A stretch of 55,066 nt of DNA from Candidatus Saccharimonadota bacterium (GCA_016187125.1 JACPKF010000004.1:23868-78933); one strand, 5' to 3'. Positions 15,328 to 23,709 are shown, counted from the stretch's first letter. Numbers and translations: made by a program. Notes: generated by a model not told the origin, from the sequence alone.

Positions 15328-15525
15328 TTATTTGCGCTTTAGAGTCAGAAACCCGTTGCGTGGGTTTTCGTTGACGACTCGATCACTGGGTAGATCGGTT
15401 CCAGTGTCTTTGCGATCGTCTTTACTAAAGTAATAAATTGTCTGTGACTTACCACCTCGAAGTGTTACATTCTTAGAATTTAAGTAGTATGTAACGCCCT
15501 TACTGTTAGTGTGCTTGTAGGCCAT
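15328..15525 (-). CDS. Small conserved basic protein, 65 aa
   Basis: Starts MAYKHTNSKGVTYYLNSKNV, with GAGAGAGGG as ribosome binding site, and contains TLRGGKSQTIYYFSKD. From memory this short family is common in Saccharibacteria and related lineages, with no assigned function. It is beta-rich, lysine- and tyrosine-rich and lacks a signal peptide. It is a single-gene unit with its own terminator. Confidence 0.8.
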   Translation of the reverse strand: MAYKHTNSKGVTYYLNSKNVTLRGGKSQTIYYFSKDDRKDTGTDLPSDRVVNENPRNGFLTLKRK

Positions 15526-15594
15526 TGCAATTTCCCTCTCTCCTTAGGTTACTAATGTACCCCTAACATACTCTGTTAGCTTTTCACTTGTCAA

Positions 15595-15667
15595 CCCCGT
15601 AGTAAGCTTTCGTGAGTATCCACCCCTGGTGGACAGCATGGCAACAACACGAAAGTCTACTACAGGG
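15595..15667. repeat. Palindromic repeat family B, copy 1
   Basis: Imperfect palindrome starting CCCCGTAGTAAGCTTTCGTG and ending CACGAAAGTCTACTACAGGG, with TCCAC/GTGGA in the centre. The second copy, at 22644-22716, keeps the arm pattern although several bases differ. Confidence 0.7.
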
Positions 15668-15847
15668 TCAACCCTCCGACTAAAAAAAATTTTCCAATTT
15701 TTTCGCTCAGGGTTGATACTGAGCAGAGTTTACCTCTGTCGAATGTACCAAGGAGTTTTTTATCCGAGGGCTCACATTAAAAAATTGCCGGCCGGTGTTT
15801 TCTCAGCATTTTATAAGCAAAGATGGATAATTTATGGTTAGGGTTCG
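15668..15847. other. Intergenic stretch without a clear gene
   Basis: Lies between repeat families B and A. It is AT-rich with homopolymer runs (AAAAAAAATTTT). A 70-codon frame crosses it and part of repeat B but shows no protein-like character, so no gene is called. Confidence 0.5.
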
Positions 15848-15916
15848 CCCAGCACTTAGATCCGAGTGCTTCGCAGATATCCGCTTAAGTGGATAGTCTC
15901 GGATCTAAGTGCTGGG
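15848..15916. repeat. Palindromic repeat family A, copy 2
   Basis: A 69-bp partner of 1696-1766: CCCAGCACTTAG arm, CCGAGTGCTTCGC, TATCCGCTTA and the returning CTAAGTGCTGGG. The arms are almost perfectly complementary. Confidence 0.75.
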
Positions 15917-16011
15917 CTTGAACGACAAAACGCTTATGAGTTATCATAGGTGAAGGAATTAACTTAAGGGCGGTTAAAACTATGGATTTCACTTCCGAAG
16001 AAAGGAATAAA

Positions 16012-16599
16012 ATGCAACCAAATTCTCAACCAAGCAGCGGCCCAATCGGCCACGGTGTGGGACATCAGCATCCCCCCTCAAAAAAGCGATTAAGTTTTGG
16101 AGCTCGAACTATCAGATTTGAACTCTTTACAGTTATAGTGGGCAGCGCGCTGCTGCTAGCAGCCGTATCGCTCTACCTAGCATTTAGCACTAACACCGGC
16201 GGGGGCGAATCAAGGCAAATTAACACCAAAGAGTACCAAGCTCTGTTCCTTAATAACGGCCAGGTTTACTTTGGCAGACTTATTACTCTAAACGATAAAT
16301 ACGTGGTCATTACCAAAATCTTTTACATAGAGAATAGTTCCCAAACTACGCCAAATCAACAAACAACTTCTAACAACTATAATCTCCGCAAACTAGGCAC
16401 GAATGAGCTGCATGCTCCGGAAGACAAGATGGTAATCAATAAAGACCAGATAACTTTTTGGGAGAATCTAAAAGACTCAAGTCAAGTAGTCACCAAAATT
16501 AACGAATACTATAAAAACCCTAGCGGTTCTAGCTCTAACACTACGCAGCCGTCTACAACTACGCCAAGTACTTCAACTACGCCAAGTACTACTCGCTAG
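16012..16599 (+). CDS. Membrane-anchored protein of unknown function
   Basis: A 195-aa protein with a cytoplasmic proline/glycine/histidine-rich start, one membrane segment (VIVGSALLLAAVSLYLAF), then a small external domain (EYQALFLNNGQVYFGRLITL) and a serine/threonine/proline-rich C-terminus. The second ATG (16012) is preferred over 15982 because AAAGGAA lies 6-9 nt upstream. The external domain resembles proteins I associate with Saccharibacteria. Function is unknown. Confidence 0.75.
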   Translation: MQPNSQPSSGPIGHGVGHQHPPSKKRLSFGARTIRFELFTVIVGSALLLAAVSLYLAFSTNTGGGESRQINTKEYQALFLNNGQVYFGRLITLNDKYVVITKIFYIENSSQTTPNQQTTSNNYNLRKLGTNELHAPEDKMVINKDQITFWENLKDSSQVVTKINEYYKNPSGSSSNTTQPSTTTPSTSTTPSTTR

Positions 16600-16620
16600 C
16601 TTTAGGCTATCTGAACTGAT

Positions 16621-16655
16621 AACTAGGCCGCCCGTTACGGGCGGCCTAGTTTTTG
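16621..16655. terminator. Bidirectional terminator
   Basis: AACTAGGCCGCCCGTTACGGGCGGCCTAGTT-type hairpin (14-bp stem) followed by a T-run on the + strand and preceded by A on the other. It lies between two convergent genes and overlaps the end of the minus-strand one. Confidence 0.9.
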
Positions 16656-17213
16656 TCTTATGGAGCTTAAGATAAACCCGGCGAACGCTAGACCACTAAC
16701 AACTAAACTCCAGCCGGCCAAATCGGGCGACCAAGAAGGACTTATAAAATCAAATTGATATAGTCCGGCCGGAACTAGGGCTGGACCAGATTTAACCCCG
16801 TGAGTCGAAACGTAATTTTGGACGCAGGGGACCCGAGTAGTTCCATAAAAAGCCTGATCTACCGATTGGCAATAGCTTTGGGCATCTGTATAAATTTGTG
16901 CATTGGCAGTATCAATTTTGGCTCGCTCGGCGTCATATAGACGCGCATATGTGTACTTTAGCTGAATTGGCGGTTTGATGGCATTGCCGCCGCTAGATAG
17001 ATTAGTATTCATATGTCCGTAGACATATTGCCTCAGACTATTAAGCGCACCGTTGACGTCGCCGCCATTCTTATCGGCTGCATAGACAGCCTCACGCAGC
17101 TTGACCATGGTTTGGTTATTGTGCCGCAGCGTGTAAATCGCCACTACTCCACTGATAATAAACAGGACTAGAAAAACTTGATACGGCACTCGCCAGAACT
17201 TGGCAGTTTTCAT
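16635..17213 (-). CDS. Two-helix membrane protein, unknown function
   Basis: A 192-aa protein from the ATG at 17213 (MKTAKFWRVPYQ). One membrane helix at each end (VFLVLFIISGVVAIYTL and LVVSGLAFAGFILSSI) encloses an external helical domain of ~120 residues. That domain has two cysteines (SYCQSV, VPCVQN) that could form a disulphide. A CATAAT box lies close upstream of the ATG, so the mRNA may be nearly leaderless. Function unknown. Confidence 0.7.
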   Translation of the reverse strand: MKTAKFWRVPYQVFLVLFIISGVVAIYTLRHNNQTMVKLREAVYAADKNGGDVNGALNSLRQYVYGHMNTNLSSGGNAIKPPIQLKYTYARLYDAERAKIDTANAQIYTDAQSYCQSVDQAFYGTTRVPCVQNYVSTHGVKSGPALVPAGLYQFDFISPSWSPDLAGWSLVVSGLAFAGFILSSIRQKLGRP

Positions 17214-17257
17214 CTTCTTTATTATGTTATGCTCGGGCTCACACGTCAAAACCCTAA

Positions 17258-17348
17258 CCTGACTCTCAAAACCTACTAATTTAAGCTATAACAAAAATCA
17301 GCGATCGCTGATTTTTGTTACGCATACTGTAGGGTTTTGAGAGTCAGG
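17258..17348. repeat. Nested palindrome
   Basis: The outer arms are CCTGACTCTCAAAACCTAC and its near-perfect complement (to 17348). In the centre is a perfect 32-bp palindrome (17289-17320) built on ACAAAAATCAGCGATCGCTG. It could fold as a long hairpin or bind a dimeric protein. It separates the 16635 gene from a gene-poor stretch. Confidence 0.75.
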
Positions 17349-17639
17349 TAACGCTATGCTGTAATCTAATTAAATAGAAGTACCTGGAGAGAGTCTTAGT
17401 TTAAACGAAGAACCCAAAGCATGCGCCGAGTTTCTGACTACAATCTTATTGCCAGACCTAATTAGGACCTTAGAAGACGCTCCTAGGCAATTAGAGTTAG
17501 GCAGAAGAGCTACGAGCTCAACCTGAGGCATGGCTGCACTCTCAATCTAGCAGATGGCTAACTGAAGTCACACGAGAGAGCTTTAGACCTCTAACAAAAC
17601 TGCATGCAGCTTTACGCTTTACGCTTTACGCTATTTAGT
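17349..17639. other. Gene-poor stretch before murC
   Basis: About 290 bp with no confident gene. A TGCTGTAAT (extended -10) at 17357-17365 could start a + transcript of about 260 nt that leads into murC, or an independent RNA. I looked for RNase P, tmRNA and SRP RNA signatures and saw none. The last 30 bp are a GCTTTAC tandem repeat. A 53-codon minus-strand frame is listed separately. Confidence 0.4.
17370..17531 (-). CDS. Possible small protein, 53 aa
   Basis: Reads MPQVELVALLPNSNCLGASS and continues with alternating hydrophobic and basic residues to a TAA. GAGAG lies 7 nt upstream, and an extended -10 (TGCTAGATT) lies just before that. The frame could be chance; it has no homology I recognise. 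Confidence 0.25.
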   Translation of the reverse strand: MPQVELVALLPNSNCLGASSKVLIRSGNKIVVRNSAHALGSSFKLRLSPGTSI

Positions 17640-19013
17640 ATGCACATCTTCTTTTCTGGTATTGGGGGAACTGGAATTGGACCGCTGGCGCTGATTGCCA
17701 AGCAAGCCGGCTACGAAGTTAGCGGTTCGGATTCCCAGGACAGCCAATATCTCAAATACTTAACCCACGCACTAAAACTTGACGCTCCGCAATCCGATTA
17801 CCGACTGCTCCACTCAGGTTTTAGTGCGGGGCAAGCAAGTCAAGGCAGCATCCATGTCGGCCAGTCGGCTGAAAAACTAGCCGAAGTCCATGCCCGCAGG
17901 CCGATTGACTGGTTTGTTTACAGCTCTGCTTTACCCAAAACTGATCCTAACCACCCAGAACTTGCTTATGTCATCGAAAATGGTATCCGGGCCAGCAAAC
18001 GCGACGAGTTTTTGAATGAAATCCTCTCCGAGAAAAATCTAAAACTCATTGCCATTGCCGGCACTCACGGCAAAACTACTACCACGGCTATGGCTATTTG
18101 GCTGTTCAAACAACTCGGCGTGCCGGTTACTTATTCTGTGGGCACCAAAATCAGCTTTGGCAAAATGGGCCAGTATGAACCCGGCAGCCAGTATTTTATA
18201 TACGAAGCTGACGAATATGACCGCAACTTTTTGGCTTTTCATCCCTATATGAGCTTGATAACCGGTCTTGATTGGGACCATCCGGATATTTACCCGACTC
18301 GTGAGGAATACTACAAAGCGTTCAAAGATTTTATTAGCCAAAGCGCCTGGACAGTCTTGTGGCAAGAAGATGCCGACAAGCTTGCCTTGGCGCCGGCCAA
18401 AAATAGAATGGTCCTAAACGACAAAGATCAAGACATTGATAAGTTTAAGTTAGCTGGTTTGGTCAACCGCCAAAACGCTTGGTTGACAGCTAAGGCTATG
18501 TTCGAAGTCGTTGATAAGCCGCTGGAACAGCTTATTGAAATACTAAATAAATTCCCGGGCCTATACCGCCGCTTTGAAGAGCTAGCCCCAAACATCTACA
18601 GCGACTATGCCCACACGCCCGGTAAGATCCGTGGCGCTTTGCAACTGGCCCAAGAAGTCGCCGGCGACAACGTCGTCGTTATCTATGAAGGGCTGCATAA
18701 TTTGCGGCAGCACTTTATCAAAGACCAGCTTAAGAATCTTTTTGACGATGTTAAACAGCTTTACATTGTTCCGACTTACTTGGCCCGCGAGGATCCTAAG
18801 TTGCCGACGCTGTCGCCAGACGATATTAAGGACTTGCTCAGCAAAAAGGCTCAGACGAAGGCCAGCGCCGCGGCGCTTGATGAAGATTTGAAACAAAAAA
18901 TAATCCAGCACACGGCCCAAGGCGACACCGTGCTTTGTTTGAGCGCCGGCGGCGCTGGCGGCCTGGATGAATGGCTGCGCCGACAATTTGCCTCGACTTC
19001 TATTTTGACTTAA
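17640..19013 (+). CDS. murC: UDP-N-acetylmuramate-alanine ligase
   Basis: Adds the first amino acid (L-alanine) to UDP-MurNAc in the cytoplasm. Mur ligase domains in order: Rossmann-like GIGGTGIGPLA, the ATP P-loop GTHGKTTTTAMAIW, the central EADEYDRNFL and WDHPDIYPT, and the C-terminal DYAHTPGKIRGAL. Start chosen at MHIFFSGIGG; the upstream ATG (17604) would add residues read from a GCTTTAC repeat. At about residues 59-78 the N-terminal domain has a GFSAGQASQGSIHVGQSA stretch that looks inserted; its DNA partly matches 9585-9603. Mpl, the related tripeptide ligase, is an alternative. Confidence 0.88.
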   Translation: MHIFFSGIGGTGIGPLALIAKQAGYEVSGSDSQDSQYLKYLTHALKLDAPQSDYRLLHSGFSAGQASQGSIHVGQSAEKLAEVHARRPIDWFVYSSALPKTDPNHPELAYVIENGIRASKRDEFLNEILSEKNLKLIAIAGTHGKTTTTAMAIWLFKQLGVPVTYSVGTKISFGKMGQYEPGSQYFIYEADEYDRNFLAFHPYMSLITGLDWDHPDIYPTREEYYKAFKDFISQSAWTVLWQEDADKLALAPAKNRMVLNDKDQDIDKFKLAGLVNRQNAWLTAKAMFEVVDKPLEQLIEILNKFPGLYRRFEELAPNIYSDYAHTPGKIRGALQLAQEVAGDNVVVIYEGLHNLRQHFIKDQLKNLFDDVKQLYIVPTYLAREDPKLPTLSPDDIKDLLSKKAQTKASAAALDEDLKQKIIQHTAQGDTVLCLSAGGAGGLDEWLRRQFASTSILT

Positions 19014-19031
19014 TTACTTATCTGTAAACAG

Positions 19032-19106
19032 GGGAATAAATTCAGCGAGCCTACTTCGCCGTAGTAGCGCTTGGGCTACGAAGGCTGAATCGCTGAATTT
19101 ATTCCC
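19032..19106. repeat. Palindrome after murC
   Basis: Arms GGGAATAAATTCAGCGA and TCGCTGAATTTATTCCC are perfect complements. Inner arms AGCCTACTTCG/CTACGAAGGCT are nearly so. The whole 75-bp unit folds into one hairpin and may serve as the transcript end. Its design resembles families A and B. Confidence 0.75.
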
Positions 19107-19135
19107 ACAGCTATAGAGCTTTGAGAGTCAAATAG

Positions 19136-19498
19136 TTAAGAAGCGCTGAAGGCAAAAAAAGCGGCTACCGCTAAGGCTACTGCCACCAGACTAGCCGTTG
19201 TAATGACCAGAAGTGGGCTAGACTTGGTAGCAGTTTTGGCTGGCCTGAGTGATGGCGGAGTTTTTTGTGCCGGTTTAAGTGAACCACCGATCTTCTTTGT
19301 CAGGGGTTTAGGCTGGGGCTGCGCAGCAGGCTGGGATTGATCGGCAGCCACCATACTTTCGGTAGCTGGTTGTTCAACTGGTATATTTTCAACAATTTCG
19401 GCTTTTACCCCTTGCTGAGGGGGAGCCGAAGCCGGCCCGGGTTCGGGTGACGGAGTTGGTGGTACGGTTGCCTTTGGCGCGGAGTTATCTGGTTCCAT
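19136..19498 (-). CDS. Proline-rich, C-terminally anchored protein
   Basis: From MEPDNSAPKATVPPTPSP: about 90 residues of proline/alanine/glutamine-rich disordered sequence, then one C-terminal hydrophobic helix (LLVITTASLVAVALAVAAFFAF) ending almost at the terminus. This is a tail-anchored topology. The M at 19498 is preferred to 19543, whose extra residues are unlike the rest. Function unknown. Confidence 0.55.
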   Translation of the reverse strand: MEPDNSAPKATVPPTPSPEPGPASAPPQQGVKAEIVENIPVEQPATESMVAADQSQPAAQPQPKPLTKKIGGSLKPAQKTPPSLRPAKTATKSSPLLVITTASLVAVALAVAAFFAFSAS

Positions 19499-19551
19499 TG
19501 CCAAAATTTTAGCACGAAGCCTGAGCATAATGCATAAACACAACAGAAAAT

Positions 19552-19581
19552 CATTCTAATATTCTTAAGAATATTAGAATG
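19552..19581. repeat. Perfect 30-bp palindrome
   Basis: CATTCTAATATTCTT and its exact complement with no loop. It lies between divergent genes, immediately before the glycosylase promoter, so it could be an operator or a cruciform-forming site. Confidence 0.7.
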
Positions 19582-19603
19582 AGTGAAAGATAGATTAGTC
19601 TGG

Positions 19604-19609
19604 TTTAAT
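19604..19609 (+). promoter_or_regulatory. Extended -10 of the glycosylase gene
   Basis: TGG-TTTAAT with the ATG at 19616, a 6-nt gap, which implies a leaderless transcript. It overlaps the end of an alternative upstream GTG reading (19583). Confidence 0.5.
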
Positions 19610-19615
19610 GGAAGG

Positions 19616-20248
19616 ATGCCTTTTGCAGCTCAGCTAGTTAAAGCCAAGACTCACTTGTCGGCTAACGATCCGGTTTTAGCAGGAGTTATTAAAATCTATG
19701 GACTGGTTGAGCTCAAGCCGCACGGCAACCATTATAAGCAACTGCTGGGTAGTATCATTGGCCAACAATTGAGCGTTAAGGTTGCTAGTAGTATAAGAGC
19801 GCGAGTGTTTGATCATTTTGGCGGCAACCCTACGCCCCAGCAGCTGTTGTCGGCAGACAGCGATGCTCTGCGAGGACTTGGACTTAGCCGCGCCAAAGTT
19901 AGTTATGTTAAGGATTTGGCGGAGCATATTGCCAGTAAGCGATTAGACATGAGCCAGGTTAGCACTCTACCAGACGAGGAGTTAACCCAGCAACTAGTGG
20001 CCGTCAAAGGCCTTGGGCAGTGGAGTGCCCAGATGTTTATGATTTTTGGCCTCGGCCGGTTAAATGTGCTGCCAGTTGGCGATCTTGGCATCCGCCGAGC
20101 CGCCATGAATCTTTATAGCCTGCGCCAGCTGCCCGACCCGGAGACACTTTCAAAATTGTCCAAGCACGGGTATTGGGAACCTTATAATTCAGTCGCCGCC
20201 CTGTATCTTTGGAAGTCTCTAGATAATGCACCGGACCTTACTGGTTAA
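19616..20248 (+). CDS. DNA-3-methyladenine glycosylase II-like
   Basis: HhH-GPD base-excision glycosylase, 210 aa, removing alkylated purines. It shows GSIIGQQLSVKVASSI, the helix-hairpin-helix VAVKGLGQWSAQMF, and the catalytic aspartate in LPVGDLGIRRA. It lacks the C-terminal Fe-S cysteines of MutY/Nth, which points to the AlkA/Mag type. Start placed at MPFAAQLVKAK because of the adjacent -10; GTG 19583 is possible. It converges with tsaC, with an 11-bp overlap. Confidence 0.88.
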   Translation: MPFAAQLVKAKTHLSANDPVLAGVIKIYGLVELKPHGNHYKQLLGSIIGQQLSVKVASSIRARVFDHFGGNPTPQQLLSADSDALRGLGLSRAKVSYVKDLAEHIASKRLDMSQVSTLPDEELTQQLVAVKGLGQWSAQMFMIFGLGRLNVLPVGDLGIRRAAMNLYSLRQLPDPETLSKLSKHGYWEPYNSVAALYLWKSLDNAPDLTG

Positions 20249-20813
20249 TCTTAACGGATCCCTGACGCAGGATTTCTAATTTGCCGCCGGTTAATTTAAC
20301 AATCGTAGACGGTGCGGCGATTATTTCTCCGGCGTCAATGTAAAAATCTAATTTATCGCCAAAATATTTTTCGGCCTTCTTACTTGACACAGCTGGCGGT
20401 TGGCCGTCCGGGTTAGCGCTGGTACTAATTAGTGGGCCTACTTTATTTATTAAATCCCTCAGCTCTTTAGGCTTTGGCAAACGGACAGCTAAGCTGCCAA
20501 AGCCTTGGTGTAGCCACTTCGGAGTCTTCGGAGCGTCGAAAACTATAGTTAAAGGACCAGGCCAATATTTGGTTATCAGCTCTAAACTAAGCTCCTTTAT
20601 TCCTAGGTCTTTAAGTTGCCAAATATTGGAAATCAAAATTATAAACGGTTTGTTTTGGGTTCGGCCCTTTAGTGCTTGCAGTTTTTTAACAGCTGTTTTA
20701 TCCAGCGCCCGAGCTGAAAGTCCATAAATAGTATCAGACGGTATAAAACCCACACCGCCATTTTTAAGCAGCTCGACTACTTTATCGTCAAACTTTTGGG
20801 TCAAATAGCTCAC
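20238..20813 (-). CDS. tsaC: L-threonylcarbamoyladenylate synthase
   Basis: Sua5/YrdC-family enzyme of 191 aa that makes threonylcarbamoyl-AMP from threonine, bicarbonate and ATP for the t6A37 modification of ANN-decoding tRNAs. Signature PSDTIYGLSARAL, the phosphate-binding KGRTQNKPFIIL, and PLISTSANPDGQPP are present. It is the short YrdC/TsaC form without the Sua5 C-terminal domain. The partner genes tsaB, tsaD and tsaE are not in this window. Confidence 0.92.
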   Translation of the reverse strand: MSYLTQKFDDKVVELLKNGGVGFIPSDTIYGLSARALDKTAVKKLQALKGRTQNKPFIILISNIWQLKDLGIKELSLELITKYWPGPLTIVFDAPKTPKWLHQGFGSLAVRLPKPKELRDLINKVGPLISTSANPDGQPPAVSSKKAEKYFGDKLDFYIDAGEIIAAPSTIVKLTGGKLEILRQGSVKINQ

Positions 20814-20820
20814 TAGCTAA

Positions 20821-22638
20821 TTATAGGCCGCCGTAGCCGCCACTAATATACCTAGGGTAGTACCTCGTCGTGTTATGGTAATCTGCGATCTTTAAGAGTT
20901 CAGACTCTTTCTTAATCCCGGCTCTGGGCAGAATATAAAGCTCGCTGCTCTTTTTAGAAATTAGTAGATAATCGTCACTGAACCAGCCATAAACCTGGTA
21001 TTCATCACTCAGAGTAGCAACTGTTTTGCCGTTTTGGTCGGCTTGACTGCCTAGCACCAGCACTTTTTTGCCGTCGCGCATTTCCATCCATATAGCATCG
21101 TTACCCACGGGTGACTGTATATAAGTAGGAGACGAATCACGGTATTTATTAAATACATCGGATAAATCATCGCGGCTAGTGATCTTACCATTTACATATG
21201 CATAGTAGTTGGTAGATTCTCCTTGGTAATTCCCATAGTTATAAACAACTTGGTAATAAATTTGCTGCGCTGTGTTCTGAATGGAGGCAAAATAGATAGA
21301 GCCATTCTCCGGTGCCTGGTAATTGAATGTCTTAAGAGTTTGGGCTCCCGAACCAGTAGCGCTGATGATGTAGATAGCCGCCTGTCGTCCATTTAATGCC
21401 CCCGGGTTGGAGTAGTCACTGGACCAACCTTTTACATAAATCACATTTTTGTCAATCAGGTATACCTGCCCGTACTCATATGATTCACGCGCATAGTCGG
21501 TGTCGTTTGTCCCCTCACCTTTTGTCTGATCCAGCAAAATTATTTGCTTAGTCTGGATATTGTAGACTTTAAGAGCTTGAGCCTTGGGTTGCCACAGTTG
21601 GTAGCCAATGCGGTCGACTTGGTAGACAAAGTTGTTATCGCTCCAGCCGGTTAAAGCAAATGTGGCGTTGCCTTCGTCAATAGCTGTAGTTTGATCGGTG
21701 GCTGTTTCAATTATGTAAAGCTTAGCCAGGTCCGAATCCCGGCGTGAAAGTAGCGCCAAATATTTCCAATCGCGGGAAGCCAGCATCGCTGTACCGCTGT
21801 CATCCTCCTTGCCTGTTCCGGCCAGAACTATCTTGCGATCGCTGCCATCAAGGTTGGCTTTAACAACGTCAATTTTGCCACTGAGTTTGGAAAGAAAATA
21901 GATTTTGCCGGCCGGCGTCAGATTATATTTATTGTCTTTGATGGTTTTGTCGCTGATTTCGATCACCACTCCGGAGTCGTTGTAGCCATCGCTGCTCAGA
22001 TTAGCCTGCGATGATGCTATACCGACGGGCAAAACAATCGTGGCGCTGCCGTCCTTATCAGTTTTAGCTTCGACATCCAGCACCTTGATTTTTACGTCAC
22101 CGACTTTTTGGTGACTAATAGTGTTAGAAACCACAACCTTTACCTGGCGCCCAGTGGCTGTAAAAGCCACAGTGGCTGGATTTTTTTGACTAAGAATTGG
22201 TACAACTACATCCGCCTGTCGATCGGCGTAATATTTTTTGGTTATTGACAGCCTATGATGGCCGACAGCTAGACGCAGGACAGCTTTGCCATTACCATCG
22301 GTTTGAACACTCAGGCTACCGCCCTTGAGCGTCGCGTCGCTAACTGGGGTGTTAGCCGTGGCGTCCATAACTTGCAGCGTGAAGTTCTTGGCTAACGCTA
22401 GTCCAGCTAATTTGTAACGGCTCGAAGGAATTGCAAAAATTATCAGCAGCAAAATGGCAACCGTGATTGGAATAGACTTTTTCTTATCGCCTAAGTACCA
22501 ACTTTTAAAACGCCGCAGGCGCGAGCCGCCCTTATCGGGTTCTGGCGCTTCGATGCTTTCTTTGGGCAAAGACAATTCGACTCCATCTTCAGGTGTCTGA
22601 TCCGGGGTTTCGGTTCGTTGCTTTTCTTCGGTCATCAT
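20821..22638 (-). CDS. Membrane protein with Ig-like and propeller-like domains
   Basis: A 605-aa protein: an acidic cytoplasmic start, one membrane helix (IPITVAILLLIIFAIP), then two carboxypeptidase-regulatory-like beta domains (LQVMDATANTPVSDATLKGG; VKVVVSNTISHQKVGDVKIK). The last ~370 residues have repeated blade-like motifs (GKIYFLSKLSGKIDVVKANL, DWKYLALLSRRDSDLAKLYI) suggesting a TolB/WD-type beta-propeller. The start at 22638 avoids reading repeat B, which supplies a GGGG ribosome site. Probably a cell-surface protein; ligand unknown. Confidence 0.75.
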   Translation of the reverse strand: MMTEEKQRTETPDQTPEDGVELSLPKESIEAPEPDKGGSRLRRFKSWYLGDKKKSIPITVAILLLIIFAIPSSRYKLAGLALAKNFTLQVMDATANTPVSDATLKGGSLSVQTDGNGKAVLRLAVGHHRLSITKKYYADRQADVVVPILSQKNPATVAFTATGRQVKVVVSNTISHQKVGDVKIKVLDVEAKTDKDGSATIVLPVGIASSQANLSSDGYNDSGVVIEISDKTIKDNKYNLTPAGKIYFLSKLSGKIDVVKANLDGSDRKIVLAGTGKEDDSGTAMLASRDWKYLALLSRRDSDLAKLYIIETATDQTTAIDEGNATFALTGWSDNNFVYQVDRIGYQLWQPKAQALKVYNIQTKQIILLDQTKGEGTNDTDYARESYEYGQVYLIDKNVIYVKGWSSDYSNPGALNGRQAAIYIISATGSGAQTLKTFNYQAPENGSIYFASIQNTAQQIYYQVVYNYGNYQGESTNYYAYVNGKITSRDDLSDVFNKYRDSSPTYIQSPVGNDAIWMEMRDGKKVLVLGSQADQNGKTVATLSDEYQVYGWFSDDYLLISKKSSELYILPRAGIKKESELLKIADYHNTTRYYPRYISGGYGGL

Positions 22639-22643
22639 TTTTA

Positions 22644-22716
22644 CCCCGTAGTGAGCTTTCGCGACCATCCGCCTAGGCGGATGTTATTGCGTAGCAATGC
22701 GAAAATCTACCACGGG
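22644..22716. repeat. Palindromic repeat family B, copy 2
   Basis: CCCCGTAGTGAGCTTTCGCG to GCGAAAATCTACCACGGG with CATCCGCCTAGGCGGATG in the middle. Same outline as 15595-15667. It lies directly upstream of the gene ending at 20821 and supplies its apparent SD. The region to 22780 contains a further CCCAG/CTGGG dyad after the ABC gene. Confidence 0.7.
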
Positions 22717-22779
22717 ATTTAAGTTAAACTATAGGGTTTTCGCCCCAGTTTGCCAACCCAGTAGTGAACTTTTAAGATT

Positions 22780-23673
22780 TTAGTGCTGGGTTTCTTTTTC
22801 GATTCTACCGTCACGCATGTAAATAATGCGCTTGGCATGTTTAGCAACGTCCGGGTTGTGGGTGACGATAATGAATGTCTGGCCTTTTTTGTTAAGGCTG
22901 AGTACTAGCTTCATAACTTCCTGAGTCATCTTACTATCTAGTTCCCCCGTCAGCTCATCGCCAAAAACGATGGCCGGGTTGTTGACAATGGAGCGGGCAA
23001 TGGCTACGCGCTGGCGTTGCCCACCAGATAGTTCGTTGGCGTCGTGGTTTAACCGGTCGCCTAAGCCGACGCGTTCCAGGGCTTTACGAGCGATGTCTTT
23101 GCGTCTGCGTAAATGGATACCGGCGTATTTTAGCGGCAGCATGACATTTTCCAGGGCTGTCAGTGTTGGTATCAAATTAAAGGATTGGAAAACAAAGCCC
23201 AGTTCGCGGCTGCGGATTTCCGGCAGTTCATGCCGCCGGATACTGGTAACTCCTCTGCCCTGCAGATAAATTTCGCCGGCTGTTGGTTCATCCAGCAAGC
23301 CCAGCATATTAACGAGCGTTGATTTGCCACTGCCAGACGGACCCATGATGGCTACCAGTTCGCCCTTTTGGATTGCCAGGCTGACATTATTCAAGGCGTG
23401 TACTACGTCGCCGCGGTCGCGGCGGCGCTTTTTAAGCGTCTTGCCGGTGGCCACATGGTAGCTTGCCTCAAACTTATCGGCCGCAAAAAATGTCTGAGCT
23501 TGGTTAAGTTTTTTCCTTATTTGCTTGGTTAATTCAGAGTTGCCCTTGGCTGCCAGTTTCTCATACTTTTTCTGCAATTTATGAATGGCTTTCTGAGCCT
23601 TCTGCGCATTTTTACGTTTGCCTAGAACATAGGTCTTGGTAACGTTGTTAAGCTGCAGTACCGACTCAGCCAT
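22780..23673 (-). CDS. MacB/LolD-type ABC transporter ATPase
   Basis: A 297-aa ATPase of the MacB/LolD/FtsE group that powers extrusion by the permease encoded upstream. Walker A GPSGSGKST, Q-loop FVFQSFNLIPTL, signature LSGGQRQRVAIAR and switch histidine VTHNPDV are intact. Walker B reads VFGDELTGELDS, with L where P is usual. A ~70-residue lysine-rich coiled-coil insert sits between the first strand (VTKTYVLG) and VVHALNNVSL. Start 23673 has GGAGG 10 nt upstream; the longer reading runs into repeat DNA. Confidence 0.92.
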   Translation of the reverse strand: MAESVLQLNNVTKTYVLGKRKNAQKAQKAIHKLQKKYEKLAAKGNSELTKQIRKKLNQAQTFFAADKFEASYHVATGKTLKKRRRDRGDVVHALNNVSLAIQKGELVAIMGPSGSGKSTLVNMLGLLDEPTAGEIYLQGRGVTSIRRHELPEIRSRELGFVFQSFNLIPTLTALENVMLPLKYAGIHLRRRKDIARKALERVGLGDRLNHDANELSGGQRQRVAIARSIVNNPAIVFGDELTGELDSKMTQEVMKLVLSLNKKGQTFIIVTHNPDVAKHAKRIIYMRDGRIEKETQH

Positions 23674-23709
23674 TAAGAACTGCCTCCAGCAGCATTTACC
23701 ATTAGCCAT

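Noticed and set aside
17349-17639. RNase P RNA, tmRNA or SRP RNA candidate
   Set aside because: None of the expected conserved core motifs could be found by eye.
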